DNA of 64,000 bases, taken from assembly GCF_005080685.1 (NCBI RefSeq), contig NZ_CP039371.1, forward strand, positions 4,898,001 through 4,962,000, read 5' to 3'. Under the pieces are notes generated by a model. That model did no database searches. It was given only the letters and a program-made list of their open reading frames with translations, and was not told where the DNA came from. Shown one piece after another: positions 55,821-63,311 of the stretch; positions within the stretch are counted from its first letter, which is position 1; every line of letters starts with the position of its first letter. This DNA comes from Pseudomonas putida (GTDB lineage: Bacteria > Pseudomonadota > Gammaproteobacteria > Pseudomonadales > Pseudomonadaceae). The position numbers and the translations under genes are program-made.

Positions 55821-56912
55821 TCAGCGATACCGCTCGAGCCAATGCGCGTAGGGCGCCGGCAGGGTCCAGGACGGTTTCTCGACACCCAGTTCCTTGGCCG
55901 CGAAATACGCCCAATGCGGATCGGCCAGGTGCGCACGGCCCACCGACACCAGGTCGAGCTGGTTGGCCTGCAGCGCGCCTTCTGCCAGTTGCGGCGTACC
56001 GAAGCCCCAGGCCGAGGTCACCGGCAAGCCAGCCTCGCGGCGCACGCGCTCGGCAATCGGCCCCATGAATGCCGGGCCCCACGGAATGCTGGCGTCCGGG
56101 ATGGTGAAGCCGACGCTGACGCTCAGCAGGTCAAGCCCGCCCGCCTTGAAGCGACGTGCCAGTTCGATCGACTCTTGCAGGGTCTGCTCATCGCGGCCGT
56201 CATACTCCAGCACGCCGAAACGGGCGGTCAGCGGCAGGTTCTCCGGCCAGACCTCACGCACGGCTGCGAGGGTTTCCAAGAGGAAGCGGCTGCGGTTCTC
56301 GAAGCTGCCACCATAGGCATCGGTGCGCTTGTTGGAGTGCTCGGAGAAGAAGCTCTGGCCCAGGTAGCCATGGGCAAAGTGCAGTTCGATCCACTCGAAA
56401 CCGGCGTCGCGGGCACGGCGTGCGGCATCGACGAAGTCCTGCTTGACCCGGGCGATGTCGTCCAGGGTCATCTCGCGCGGCACTTTCGGCAGGTGGGCAC
56501 CGAACGCGATGGCCGAAGGGGCGATGGTTTCCCAGCCACGGGCATCGTCGGCAGCGATATGGTCGTCACCTTCCCAGGGGCGATTGGCGCTGGCCTTGCG
56601 CCCGGCGTGGGCAATCTGGATGCCCGGCACGGAACCGGCCGCCTTGATCGCCTGCACCACCGGGACGAAGGCCTGGGCATGGGCATCGCTCCAGATACCG
56701 GCGCAACCGGGGGTGATACGCCCTTCCGGCGCCACTGCGGTAGCCTCGACCACCAGCAGGCCAGCACCACCCCGGGCCATGCCGGCCAGGTGCACGTGGT
56801 GCCAGTCGTTGATCATGCCGTCCTCGGCCATGTACTGGCACATCGGCGGAATGGCGATGCGGTTGCGCAGGGTGACGTCCTTGAGGGTGTAGGGTTCGAA
56901 CAGTGCGGACAT
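55821..56912 (-). CDS. xenA: xenobiotic reductase XenA (old yellow enzyme family)
   Basis: A 363-aa FMN enzyme that I recognise as very close to XenA of P. putida. It reduces nitrate esters, nitro compounds and enones with NADPH. Visible features: IPPMCQYMAEDGMINDWH with the XenA Cys near residue 25, the substrate His pair region QIAHAGRKAS, the HFAHGYLGQSFFS strand and the C-terminal phosphate site AWGFGTPQLAEG. The start at 56912 gives exactly the known length. Divergent from an ArsR gene across a perfect 24-base palindrome, so probably repressed by it. Confidence 0.95.
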   Translation of the reverse strand: MSALFEPYTLKDVTLRNRIAIPPMCQYMAEDGMINDWHHVHLAGMARGGAGLLVVEATAVAPEGRITPGCAGIWSDAHAQAFVPVVQAIKAAGSVPGIQIAHAGRKASANRPWEGDDHIAADDARGWETIAPSAIAFGAHLPKVPREMTLDDIARVKQDFVDAARRARDAGFEWIELHFAHGYLGQSFFSEHSNKRTDAYGGSFENRSRFLLETLAAVREVWPENLPLTARFGVLEYDGRDEQTLQESIELARRFKAGGLDLLSVSVGFTIPDASIPWGPAFMGPIAERVRREAGLPVTSAWGFGTPQLAEGALQANQLDLVSVGRAHLADPHWAYFAAKELGVEKPSWTLPAPYAHWLERYR

Positions 56913-56940
56913 GGGCAAGCTCCCGGTGTGTCTGAATACG

Positions 56941-56964
56941 ATAGTTCGATCATAATCGAACTAT
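56941..56964. promoter_or_regulatory. perfect 10-4-10 palindrome between xenA and arsR
   Basis: ATAGTTCGAT-CATA-ATCGAACTAT lies 28 bases upstream of the xenA start and just before or at the arsR start. Likely operator of the adjacent ArsR-family repressor. Confidence 0.75.
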
Positions 56965-56989
56965 GGCAATAATGGAAACCCTCGTTATC

Positions 56990-57298
56990 ATGTCGACCAT
57001 GCGAGCCTACAAACATCCCAATTCAGAAGACCTGATCCTCGAACGCGTGCTGTACGCCCTGAGCGACCCGGTGCGCCTGGGCATCGTCCGCCACCTGGCC
57101 GGCGTGGCCGAGGCCAGCTGCGGCGAGCTGGACGGCGGCCGGCCGAAGTCGAGCATGTCCCATCACTTTCGCGTGCTGCGTGACGCGGGGCTGGTGCAGA
57201 CCCGCAATGTCGGCACCACCCACATGAATTCATTGCGCAGCGAAATGCTCGACGAGCGGTTTCCGGGATTGCTGGAGTGCATTCTGCGCCAGCGCTGA
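56990..57298 (+). CDS. ArsR family transcriptional regulator
   Basis: A small winged-helix repressor: VLYALSDPVRLGIVRHLAG, the recognition helix region RPKSSMSHHFRVLRDAGLV and the wing QTRNVGTTHMNSLRSEML. It lacks the metal-binding ELCVC motif of metal sensors, so it more likely senses an organic or redox signal. The start is uncertain: ATGs at 56963, 56972, 56990 and 56999 are all in frame and none has a good ribosome site. The first lies inside the palindrome, so 56990 (102 aa) is given. Probably autoregulated together with xenA. Confidence 0.8.
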   Translation: MSTMRAYKHPNSEDLILERVLYALSDPVRLGIVRHLAGVAEASCGELDGGRPKSSMSHHFRVLRDAGLVQTRNVGTTHMNSLRSEMLDERFPGLLECILRQR

Positions 57299-57337
57299 TG
57301 CCTGTGCGGGCCCCTTCGCGCTGTATCTGTGGCCACT

Positions 57338-57484
57338 GTGTGCGGGCTTGTCCCGCGAATGGGGGCGACGCGGTGAATGGCACAGGCTTGGCCGGTGTTC
57401 GCGGGACAAGCCCGCTCCAACAGTGGCCAGTTAAATCAATGAGTTTGGTTTATTCTGAGTGCGGGCTTGCCCGCGAAGAGGCCT
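57338..57484. repeat. three degenerate REP copies
   Basis: GCGGG-type cores at about 57338-57364, 57388-57428 and 57459-57484, each with losses in the tails; an odd-numbered cluster unlike the pairs elsewhere. Confidence 0.75.
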
Positions 57485-57502
57485 GCACAAACACAGCCAG
57501 TG

Positions 57503-58113
57503 CTATTGCTTGCACAGCGCAAACCGACACACCTGCCCTCCCCTCAACATGCATTCCTCATGGCTGACCTCGGCGCCCCCAGCGCCCCGATCAACGCCAA
57601 GTCCAGCTCGCACACCAGCGGATGCGCCTTGGCCAGGTCATGGAACACGCAGTTGTGCGCAACGATCTGCGTCTCCCCCGTCGAACGGAAGAACACCTCG
57701 GCCTCGTAGCCAGCGGCGTTCATGTGCTCGACGATACGCGGCTCATCCACCACCTCATGCTCCAGGTCCGCCGCCAGCTTGCGCCCTAGCTCGCGCATCA
57801 ACGCCCGCAGCGCGTCCTGGCCGAGCAGCCCGGCCACTTCACCGATCAACAGGTTGGCAAGCAGCGGATACTGGCGCGGAAACAGCTCACACCCCTGCTC
57901 GCTCAATCGATGCAACTGCTCCGGGCGCCGTCCGGTGGGCCGGGTGTCGCCACGTTCGACCAGGCCGTCGCGCTCCAGCGCGGCCAGGTGCTGGCGCACC
58001 GCCGTGCGGGTGATCGACAAGACCTGCGCCAGGTCGTCGATGCTCATGCCTGCCGGCTGGCGCAACAACGCGTGGAGCAGGTCCTGCTGGGTACGGCCCA
58101 GGCCTTCGAGCAT
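57503..58113 (-). pseudogene. Cys-rich HTH regulator (SufR-like), frameshifted near its 3' end
   Basis: As read, the gene stops at 57544 and gives 189 aa ending GAPRSAMRNAC. Adding one base to the C5 run (57576-57580) instead extends it to a stop at 57503 and restores GGAEVSHEECMLRGGQVCRF, a C-terminus with two further Cys. The full 203-aa protein has an N-terminal winged HTH (LAQVLSITRTAVRQHLAALE) and four C-terminal Cys spaced x12, x19, x7, like iron-sulfur regulators of the SufR group. The start overlaps the stop of the upstream gene (TGATG, 58111-58115). Confidence 0.8.
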
Positions 58114-58763
58114 CAGACTTTGTCCGGGAACTGCTTCACCAGCGCTGCGGCCAGGGCGTCGGAGAGCGTGAGGATATGCTCGCGCATCATGCTCCAGGTG
58201 CGCGCCTCGCCCGCGTAGTCAGCGTCGGCCAACTGATCGATCTGCGCCACATGATGACCGCCGTGGGCAACGAGCAACGGCATCAACGCGGCATGGCTCA
58301 GGTAAGGGTTGGCCTTGGAGAGAAAATCGGCAATAGCCCGAGCATTGCTGGACAACTCGTCGATGGCGGCCTGGGCGCCCTTCTTGTCCTTGGCCACGGT
58401 GGCATCGCTGTAATGCTTGATCGCGCCCCAATGGCCAGCCAGCAGCTGGAGCAACTGATCGGCAGCGGGTTGCCCGTACAACGGCGCGATGCTGTTGGCG
58501 ATACGTTTGGCATCTGCCACCACTTCGCTAGCGGCGACCTCGGCCTGCTTGGCATTGCCGGCCTGGTTGGCGATGGCGTAGTTACGCACCCAGAAGATGT
58601 GCTCGACCCATAAATCGCGCAGCGTCATGCGGGTGGTCGCGGCGGGTTGTTCGAGCGCGGTGGCGGGGGGCGGGGTGGTGGGCGTGGCCGAGGAGTAGCT
58701 CTGGCTCCATACGGGCTGCGCGCACAGGGCGGTCAGCAGCAGTGCGGCGATCTTGATGTTCAT
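58113..58763 (-). CDS. periplasmic helical protein with conserved-looking histidines
   Basis: A 216-aa exported protein. The signal peptide is MNIKIAALLLTALCAQPVWS, followed by a Pro/Thr-rich linker and an all-helical domain (about residues 45-216). His residues recur in helices: LWVEHIFWVRN, AGHWGAIKHY, VAHGGHHVAQI and MMREHIL. A four-helix bundle binding a metal or cofactor is plausible, but I do not recognise a named family. It is translationally coupled (TGATG) to the Cys-rich regulator, which may sense the same stress or ligand. The start at 58763 is set by the signal peptide. Confidence 0.65.
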   Translation of the reverse strand: MNIKIAALLLTALCAQPVWSQSYSSATPTTPPPATALEQPAATTRMTLRDLWVEHIFWVRNYAIANQAGNAKQAEVAASEVVADAKRIANSIAPLYGQPAADQLLQLLAGHWGAIKHYSDATVAKDKKGAQAAIDELSSNARAIADFLSKANPYLSHAALMPLLVAHGGHHVAQIDQLADADYAGEARTWSMMREHILTLSDALAAALVKQFPDKV

Positions 58764-58876
58764 GACAGCACCCTCCTGGAGGGGATCGACTGACAATATT
58801 AATTTAAGCATCAAAATATGTTTTTATCGGGCCGCTCCGGGGTTTCCGATCAGTGGTTTTGTAGGATAACGGCAAC

Positions 58877-58907
58877 AAAAAAGCCACGAGGTCACCCCCG
58901 TGGCTTT
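58877..58907 (-). terminator. rho-independent terminator of mqo
   Basis: AAAGCCACG (58880-58888) pairs with CGTGGCTTT (58899-58907); on the minus strand a T-run follows. It lies 21 bases after the mqo stop. Confidence 0.85.
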
Positions 58908-58927
58908 CGCTCACAACAGGCTACTGC

Positions 58928-60565
58928 TTACAGCGCCATGTCGTTCTCAGGCTTGCTTTCAACCGGCTGGCTCGGCGCAACGGTGGTACCGACGCTGTCG
59001 TCGATCACCGGCGGCTTCTCCAGCTGCAGCACTTCGGCGGTGTAGTTCCACTCTTTCTGGGTGGCCGCTGCCGAGTCGTTCAGCTTGGTGCCGTAGCTCG
59101 GCACGATTTCCTTGATCTTGGCCTGCCACTCTGGGGTCGCGACCTTCTCCTTGAACACGGTTTCCAGCACGTTGAGCATGATCGGCGCGGCAGTCGAAGC
59201 ACCTGGCGAGGCGCCCAGCAGACCGGCGATGGTGCGGTCCTGCGAGGCAACCACTTCGGTGCCCAGCTTGAGCACGCCGCCCTTCTCTGCGTCACGCTTG
59301 ATGATCTGCACGCGCTGGCCTGCTTGCCACAGCTTCCAGTCTTCCTTCTTGGCGTTCGGGAAGTAGGTGCGCAGCGCTTCGAAGCGATCGTCATCCGACA
59401 GCATCAGCTGGCCGGCGAGGTATTCCACCAGCGGGTACTGCTCGATACCGACCTTGGTCATCGGCCACACGTTGTGCATCGTGGTGCTGCCCAGCAGGTC
59501 CAGGTACGAGCCGTTCTTCAGGAACTTGGTCGAGAAGGTGGCGAATGGCCCGAACAGGATCACGCGCTTGCCATCGAGCACGCGGGTATCCAGGTGCGGC
59601 ACCGACATGGGTGGCGCGCCGGTCGAGGCGATGCCGTAGGCCTTGGCCATGTGCTGCATGGCAACGGTCGGGTTCTCGGTTACCAGGAACGAGCCACCTA
59701 CCGGGAAGCCTGCGTATTCCTTGGCTTGCGGAATGCCCGACTTCTGCAGCAGCTTCAGCGCGCCGCCGCCGGCACCGATGAACAGGAACTTAGCGTCGGT
59801 GGCCGATTCGGTACCGTCCTTGAGGTTCTTGTACTCGACGTGCCACGAGCCGTCTTCGTTGCGGGTGATGTCCTGCACTTCGCTGGACAGCTTCAGGTCG
59901 AAGTTCTTCTGGGTCTGCAGGTGGCCGACGAACTGACGGGTGATCTCACCGAAGTTGACGTCGGTGCCGATCGGCGTCCAGGTCACGGCCAGCTTCTGGT
60001 TCGGGTCACGCCCTTCCATCATCAGCGGGACCCACTTGGCGATCTGCGCGTGGTCCTCGGAGAACTGCATTGGGCGGAACAGCGGGCTGGCCTGCAGGGC
60101 GTCGTAGCGCTTCTTGAGGAACTTGATGTTGTCGTCGCCCCACACGAAGCTCATGTGCGGGGTGGTGTTGATGAAGGAGTGCGGGTTCTTCAACACGCCC
60201 TGGCGAACCTGCCAGGACCAGAACTGACGGGAAATCTGGAAGGCTTCGTTGATCTCGATGGCCTTGGAGATGTTGACGTTGCCGTCTTTGTCTTCCGGGG
60301 TGTAGTTCAGTTCGGCCAGCGCGGAGTGGCCGGTACCGGCGTTGTTCCAGCCGTTGGAGCTTTCTTCGGCGACGCCGTCCAGACGCTCGACCATCTCCAT
60401 CGACCAGCTCGGCTCCAGCTCGTGCAGCCACACGGCCAGGGTGGAGCTCATGATGCCGCCGCCGACCAGCAGCACATCGACTTTCTTGGTTTCTTCGGCG
60501 TGCGCCTGCATGAAGCTTGCAGCGACAGCCAGACCCAGCAAGGTTTTGCCAGCTTTCTTGAACAT
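58928..60565 (-). CDS. mqo: malate:quinone oxidoreductase with N-terminal signal-like sequence
   Basis: A 545-aa FAD enzyme that oxidises L-malate to oxaloacetate and passes electrons to quinone. The FAD motif [22 protein letters not shown] lies at about residues 29-50, after an extra N-terminal segment ([23 protein letters not shown]) that looks like a cleavable signal peptide. Cytosolic Mqo proteins lack this, so the enzyme may act at or across the membrane. Other features are [20 protein letters not shown] and the C-terminal [17 protein letters not shown]. Followed by a good terminator; monocistronic. Confidence 0.9.
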   Translation of the reverse strand: MFKKAGKTLLGLAVAASFMQAHAEETKKVDVLLVGGGIMSSTLAVWLHELEPSWSMEMVERLDGVAEESSNGWNNAGTGHSALAELNYTPEDKDGNVNISKAIEINEAFQISRQFWSWQVRQGVLKNPHSFINTTPHMSFVWGDDNIKFLKKRYDALQASPLFRPMQFSEDHAQIAKWVPLMMEGRDPNQKLAVTWTPIGTDVNFGEITRQFVGHLQTQKNFDLKLSSEVQDITRNEDGSWHVEYKNLKDGTESATDAKFLFIGAGGGALKLLQKSGIPQAKEYAGFPVGGSFLVTENPTVAMQHMAKAYGIASTGAPPMSVPHLDTRVLDGKRVILFGPFATFSTKFLKNGSYLDLLGSTTMHNVWPMTKVGIEQYPLVEYLAGQLMLSDDDRFEALRTYFPNAKKEDWKLWQAGQRVQIIKRDAEKGGVLKLGTEVVASQDRTIAGLLGASPGASTAAPIMLNVLETVFKEKVATPEWQAKIKEIVPSYGTKLNDSAAATQKEWNYTAEVLQLEKPPVIDDSVGTTVAPSQPVESKPENDMAL

Positions 60566-60918
60566 TGAAAAATCCAGTCAGTAGAACAGGTGGGTGGGCC
60601 TGTGGCTGGCCCAGGTGTTTCGTGTTCTTCCGCGCAGGCTTTTTGTGGTCATTGTTCAGCGGCTAGAGAACCAGAAAACGACCCAGGCTTTTGTCGAATT
60701 GACCTACAGCGCTGAATCGTTTCGCCGATTGTAACCGAAATGCCAGTACAAACAAATTGCCCGGCGGCGCGTCAAGACGACAGGTTGTCCCAGCGACAGT
60801 TTGTCTCTATGGGTGGCCACGAGTAGCCATTTTGAGCAGTTGCGCACATTGAAAACCTAGCTAGCGCGGGCGATAGTTCGCAGTCCTACTTCGTTCTTGC
60901 CCTACCAGGAGTCTGTCC
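60566..60918. other. 353-base gap between mqo and the LysE gene
   Basis: No gene, repeat or convincing promoter is seen. It should hold the divergent promoters of mqo and the LysE-type exporter. It is more AT-rich near 60680-60770 than its surroundings. Confidence 0.5.
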
Positions 60919-61536
60919 ATGCTCGGCGTCACCGACTACGGCGCGTTCGTCATCGCCTTCATCATCGTCCTGGCCATCCCCGGCCCGGGCAACTTCGCCC
61001 TGATCACCGCTACTGGCAAGGGCGGCATCAAGGCGGGCATGGCCGCCACCTGCGGCGTGATCCTCGGTGACCAGGTGCTGCTGTGGCTGGCGGTGGCGGG
61101 CGTGGCGACCTTGCTCGCCGCCTACCCTGCCGCGTTTCATGTGGTGCAATGGGCCGGTGCGGCCTACCTGGCGTACCTGGGCCTGCGCATGCTGCTGAGC
61201 AAGCCGGGCGGCGCACCACGCGCCAGCCGCATGGACAACGGCCATTACCTGCGCCAGACGATGATGATCACCCTGCTAAACCCCAAGGCGATCATGTTCT
61301 ACATGGCGTTCTTCCCACTGTTCGTCGACCCGGTGAAGCACCAGGGCTTGGTGACCTTCGGCTTCATGGCGGTGACGGTGGCAGTGGTGACCTTCCTTTA
61401 TGGGCTGATTGCCGTGGTGCTGACCCACATGCTGGCTGAGCGCATGCGCGCCAGTCCGCGGATTTCCAATATGTTCGAGCGATTGGCGGGGGCTTGTCTG
61501 GTGGGGTTTGGGATCAAGTTGGCGGCGATGCGGTGA
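60919..61536 (+). CDS. LysE/RhtB family amino-acid exporter
   Basis: A 205-aa inner-membrane protein with six hydrophobic helices. The family signature VLAIPGPGNFALITATGKGG lies in the first loop (about residues 20-39) and LLNPKAIMFYMAFFPLFVD in the middle. RhtB/LysE proteins export amino acids such as threonine, homoserine, leucine or lysine; the substrate is not known. CAGGAG precedes the ATG at 60919. Its likely promoter region is shared with the divergent mqo gene. Confidence 0.87.
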   Translation: MLGVTDYGAFVIAFIIVLAIPGPGNFALITATGKGGIKAGMAATCGVILGDQVLLWLAVAGVATLLAAYPAAFHVVQWAGAAYLAYLGLRMLLSKPGGAPRASRMDNGHYLRQTMMITLLNPKAIMFYMAFFPLFVDPVKHQGLVTFGFMAVTVAVVTFLYGLIAVVLTHMLAERMRASPRISNMFERLAGACLVGFGIKLAAMR

Positions 61537-61610
61537 TGGGGCGGTTCCGATGGGACCACCGTAAAGATGATTGACCCAAAAGCAGCACCAGGACGCTGGC
61601 CCTGAGTCGG

Positions 61611-61699
61611 AGTTTTTCCCATCCCAAGTAGTCCATTTCTGGATTGTCATTCCTGCCAAGTGGGTCCGTTGCGACCGCATGGGTTTCGGCCTAGGCTCG
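61611..61699 (+). repeat. promoter-leader repeat, copy A
   Basis: About 90 bases related to 62235-62325. Shared blocks in order: AGTTTTT-CCCAT, GTAGTCC, TTTCTG, CTGCCAA, TTGC and CCTAG-CTCG. It precedes the HTH gene at 61780. Confidence 0.75.
61669..61697 (+). promoter_or_regulatory. predicted sigma-70 promoter of the HTH gene
   Basis: -35 TTGCGA (61669-61674), 17-base spacer, -10 TAGGCT (61692-61697). The related promoter at 62294-62322 has the same spacing, which supports both. Confidence 0.55.
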
Positions 61700-61743
61700 T
61701 CTGGACCTCGAACGGCGGGACGACACAGAGGCATTAGACGAGC
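61695..61743 (+). other. long-range hairpin in the leader of the HTH gene
   Basis: GCTCGTCT (61695-61702) pairs with AGACGAGC (61736-61743), with an inner CCTC/GAGG pair. Structure in the 5' leader; part of the stem overlaps the predicted -10 box, so it may instead be an operator-like symmetry. Confidence 0.45.
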
Positions 61744-61779
61744 GAAGGAAATCCTTCACGCTCTGCGAGGTAAACGACA

Positions 61780-62127
61780 ATGAGCGAGCAATCTCACCCC
61801 GAAGACATGCCAATCCTGAATCTGGATTTGAGCAAAACCCAGCGCTTCGAGGCCTCGAGCTTCCTCGATAGCCCAGAAACCATCGCCGCCTTTCTAGCAG
61901 AAGCGATGAAGGCAAATGACGCTCAGATCCTCATGCACGCCTTGGAAGAGGTGGCGAAGGCCAAAGGTGTCAGCCAATTTGCCCACGATGCTGGGGTTAA
62001 CCGTGAGTCTCTCTACAAGACCCTCAAGGGAGGCAACAAAACACGGTTCGCAACGATCCAGAAATTGCTGTTGGCTCTCGGCGTGGAACTGACAGTCAAA
62101 CCTCTTGAAAGAGCCTCTGCTTCGTAA
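61780..62127 (+). CDS. HTH antidote-like protein (HigA/addiction-module type), no toxin seen
   Basis: A 115-aa protein whose C-terminal half (about residues 35-110) is the antitoxin-type HTH of addiction modules: SPETIAAFLAEAMKANDAQI, then HALEEVAKAKGVSQFAHDAG, NRESLYKTLKGGNKTRFATI and LGVELTVKPL. The N-terminal 30 residues are an extra, more polar segment. A RelE/HigB-type toxin gene normally precedes it, but the 240 upstream bases contain only a promoter-like repeat and a hairpin, so it is an orphan, perhaps a plain regulator. AGGTAA precedes the ATG. Confidence 0.78.
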   Translation: MSEQSHPEDMPILNLDLSKTQRFEASSFLDSPETIAAFLAEAMKANDAQILMHALEEVAKAKGVSQFAHDAGVNRESLYKTLKGGNKTRFATIQKLLLALGVELTVKPLERASAS

Positions 62128-62234
62128 GCCTGCAGCGTTACGCTTCCCCTGAATAGGGTTGGATTCGGTGCGGCGAGGGGTTGGTTTTATACGCAATGTG
62201 TAAATTCGGCGCTGCAAATCCAGCCATTTTTCTC

Positions 62235-62325
62235 AGTTTTTTCCCATTTCCTGTAGTCCGTTTCTGAAACATACTTCCATCGCTGCCAAACCATTGCTAC
62301 TGCTGTGATGGGGACCTAGTCTCGG
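62235..62325 (+). repeat. promoter-leader repeat, copy B
   Basis: The counterpart of 61611-61699, same block order with small insertions, in front of the structured leader of the DUF6124-like gene. Confidence 0.75.
62294..62322 (+). promoter_or_regulatory. predicted sigma-70 promoter of the DUF6124-like gene
   Basis: -35 TTGCTA (62294-62299), 17-base spacer, -10 TAGTCT (62317-62322). Transcription would start near 62329, exactly at the first leader hairpin (GTCGCTG/CAGCGAC, 62329-62348). Confidence 0.55.
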
Positions 62326-62393
62326 GATGTCGCTGGCAAAACAGCGACCGGCTTTGACAGGCCGACCCTATCTCAGACACGCGCAAGCGCTAT

Positions 62394-62471
62394 GGCGGCT
62401 GTGCGCGGGGCACCTTCGTGTGCGCCGAGTCACTCTGGGATCCTCGGTCTGTCAACCCGCGTACAGCTGCC
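62394..62471 (+). ncRNA. structured leader RNA with three-way junction (C4-RNA-like)
   Basis: GGCGGCTGT (62394-62402) pairs with ACAGCTGCC (62463-62471), and the following CGCGGG pairs with CCCGCG, giving a closing stem of about 15 pairs. Inside are two hairpins, GCAC/GTGC (about 62410-62423) and CCGAG/CTCGG (about 62425-62447). With the upstream hairpins at 62329-62348 and 62349-62364 it forms most of a roughly 200-base leader. Shape and terminal stem remind me of the C4 antisense RNA family, but that identification is from memory. Could act in cis on the following gene or as a separate small RNA. Confidence 0.6.
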
Positions 62472-62525
62472 ACCTTCTTGTTTGACAGCAAGCTTGTGGT
62501 AGCCCCACTGATCCCAGAGGTGCAT

Positions 62526-62792
62526 ATGCGCAAGACAGTCCCCGATCCACCCGCTTCTTCCCTCGAATCCTCCGTCGCCCTGCAAGACGCACTCGTGCAG
62601 GCATCGGAGCACGTTCTCTGTGCCCTGTCCGTCGCGAGTCAATCCGTGATGCTCAACCCTGTCAGCCCGAGCTCGAAGATCATGCGAGCCGTGATCCATG
62701 AGATGGCGGCGGTGCAGGCCTTGTTGGACTCTGCAGAAGAGCATGCACAGATGCGAGCGCATCTGCCGACCGAGCCGCGAACGCTGCATTAA
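62526..62792 (+). CDS. DUF6124-like small pseudomonad protein
   Basis: An 88-aa protein with a short polar N-terminus (MRKTVPDPPASSLESSVALQ) and a helical core (ALVQASEHVLCALSVASQSV, then RAVIHEMAAVQALLDSAEEH). It matches the small multi-copy pseudomonad proteins I know as DUF6124, function unknown. AGAGG lies 5 bases before the ATG at 62526. Preceded by a long structured leader, which suggests control at the RNA level. It resembles the DUF3077-like protein encoded next in general plan (a helical core with an ALL-DxAE end). Confidence 0.75.
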   Translation: MRKTVPDPPASSLESSVALQDALVQASEHVLCALSVASQSVMLNPVSPSSKIMRAVIHEMAAVQALLDSAEEHAQMRAHLPTEPRTLH

Positions 62793-62809
62793 GTGATGTG
62801 TTGTCTGGG

Positions 62810-62940
62810 CGGGCCTCTTCGCGGGACAAGCCCGCTCCCACAGAATCACCACAATCCCCAAAGCAGCGGAGGGTCAACATAATCCTCTACAACAACGGGG
62901 TACTTGTGGGAGCGGGCTTGTCCCGCGAAAGGGCCCGCCC
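62810..62940. repeat. REP pair, GCGGG-type, widely spaced
   Basis: Inverted copies at 62810-62843 and 62902-62940 with core GCGGGACAAGCCCGC and an unusually long spacer of about 58 bases, between the two small-protein genes. Confidence 0.88.
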
Positions 62941-62971
62941 AGACAACCAAATTATCGAAGGGAGATCGACA

Positions 62972-63241
62972 ATGACCACAAACGCCGTAACACCCGGCGA
63001 AACCTGCTTCTACCAAGGCGAAGGCCAAACCCAACCGCTGTTCCGCATCGAACCGGGCATCAACTGCCAGTTCGCCCGCGAACAAGCCTCGGAATTGATG
63101 GGCTACGCACGGGACATGACCCTGGATGGCCTGATGGAGCGAAACCACAATCTGATCTGGGCCTCGTACTACCTCAACGCCTTGGCCAAGGCGCTGCTCG
63201 ACGATGCCGAAATCGGGCTCATGAAATCAGAAAACCCATAA
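62972..63241 (+). CDS. DUF3077-like small pseudomonad protein
   Basis: An 89-aa protein: polar N-terminus ending PLFRIEPGINCQFAREQASE, then a helical core (LMGYARDMTLDGLMERNHNL) and a C-terminal helix with LNALAKALLDDAE. This is the DUF3077 pattern, a Pseudomonas-specific family without known function. AAGGGAG precedes the ATG at 62972. A strong terminator follows at once, so the gene is a monocistronic unit unless transcription reads through from the DUF6124-like gene across the REP pair. Confidence 0.78.
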   Translation: MTTNAVTPGETCFYQGEGQTQPLFRIEPGINCQFAREQASELMGYARDMTLDGLMERNHNLIWASYYLNALAKALLDDAEIGLMKSENP

Positions 63242-63246
63242 CGAAA

Positions 63247-63276
63247 AAGCCCCGCAGACGTTAATCTGCGGGGCTT
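63247..63276 (+). terminator. rho-independent terminator after the DUF3077-like gene
   Basis: AAGCCCCGCAGA (63247-63258) pairs with TCTGCGGGGCTT (63265-63276) around six bases, followed by CATCTTGT. It begins 6 bases after the stop. Confidence 0.85.
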
Positions 63277-63285
63277 CATCTTGTA

Positions 63286-63311
63286 TGGCGGAGAGATAGG
63301 GATTTGAACCC
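63286..63311 (-). other. tRNA-Ser-type 3' end without a tRNA: probable island attachment site
   Basis: On the minus strand 63311-63286 reads as a tRNA 3' part: T-loop GGGTTCAAATCCC, then TATCTCTCCG and CCA. The 5' parts (acceptor GGAGAGA, D-arm, anticodon arm) are missing in the bases that follow (63312 on). Such fragments are made when an integrative element inserts into a tRNA 3' end. Because the CCA side faces left, the element should lie to the right, where the IS element also sits. No integrase gene is inside the window. Confidence 0.65.

Noticed and set aside
61571..61783. Toxin gene preceding the antidote-like HTH gene (frame ending RRAKEILHALRGKRQ)
   Set aside because: Only the last residues vaguely recall RelE/HigB ends. 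The upstream part coincides with the promoter repeat and hairpin and shows no toxin motif.
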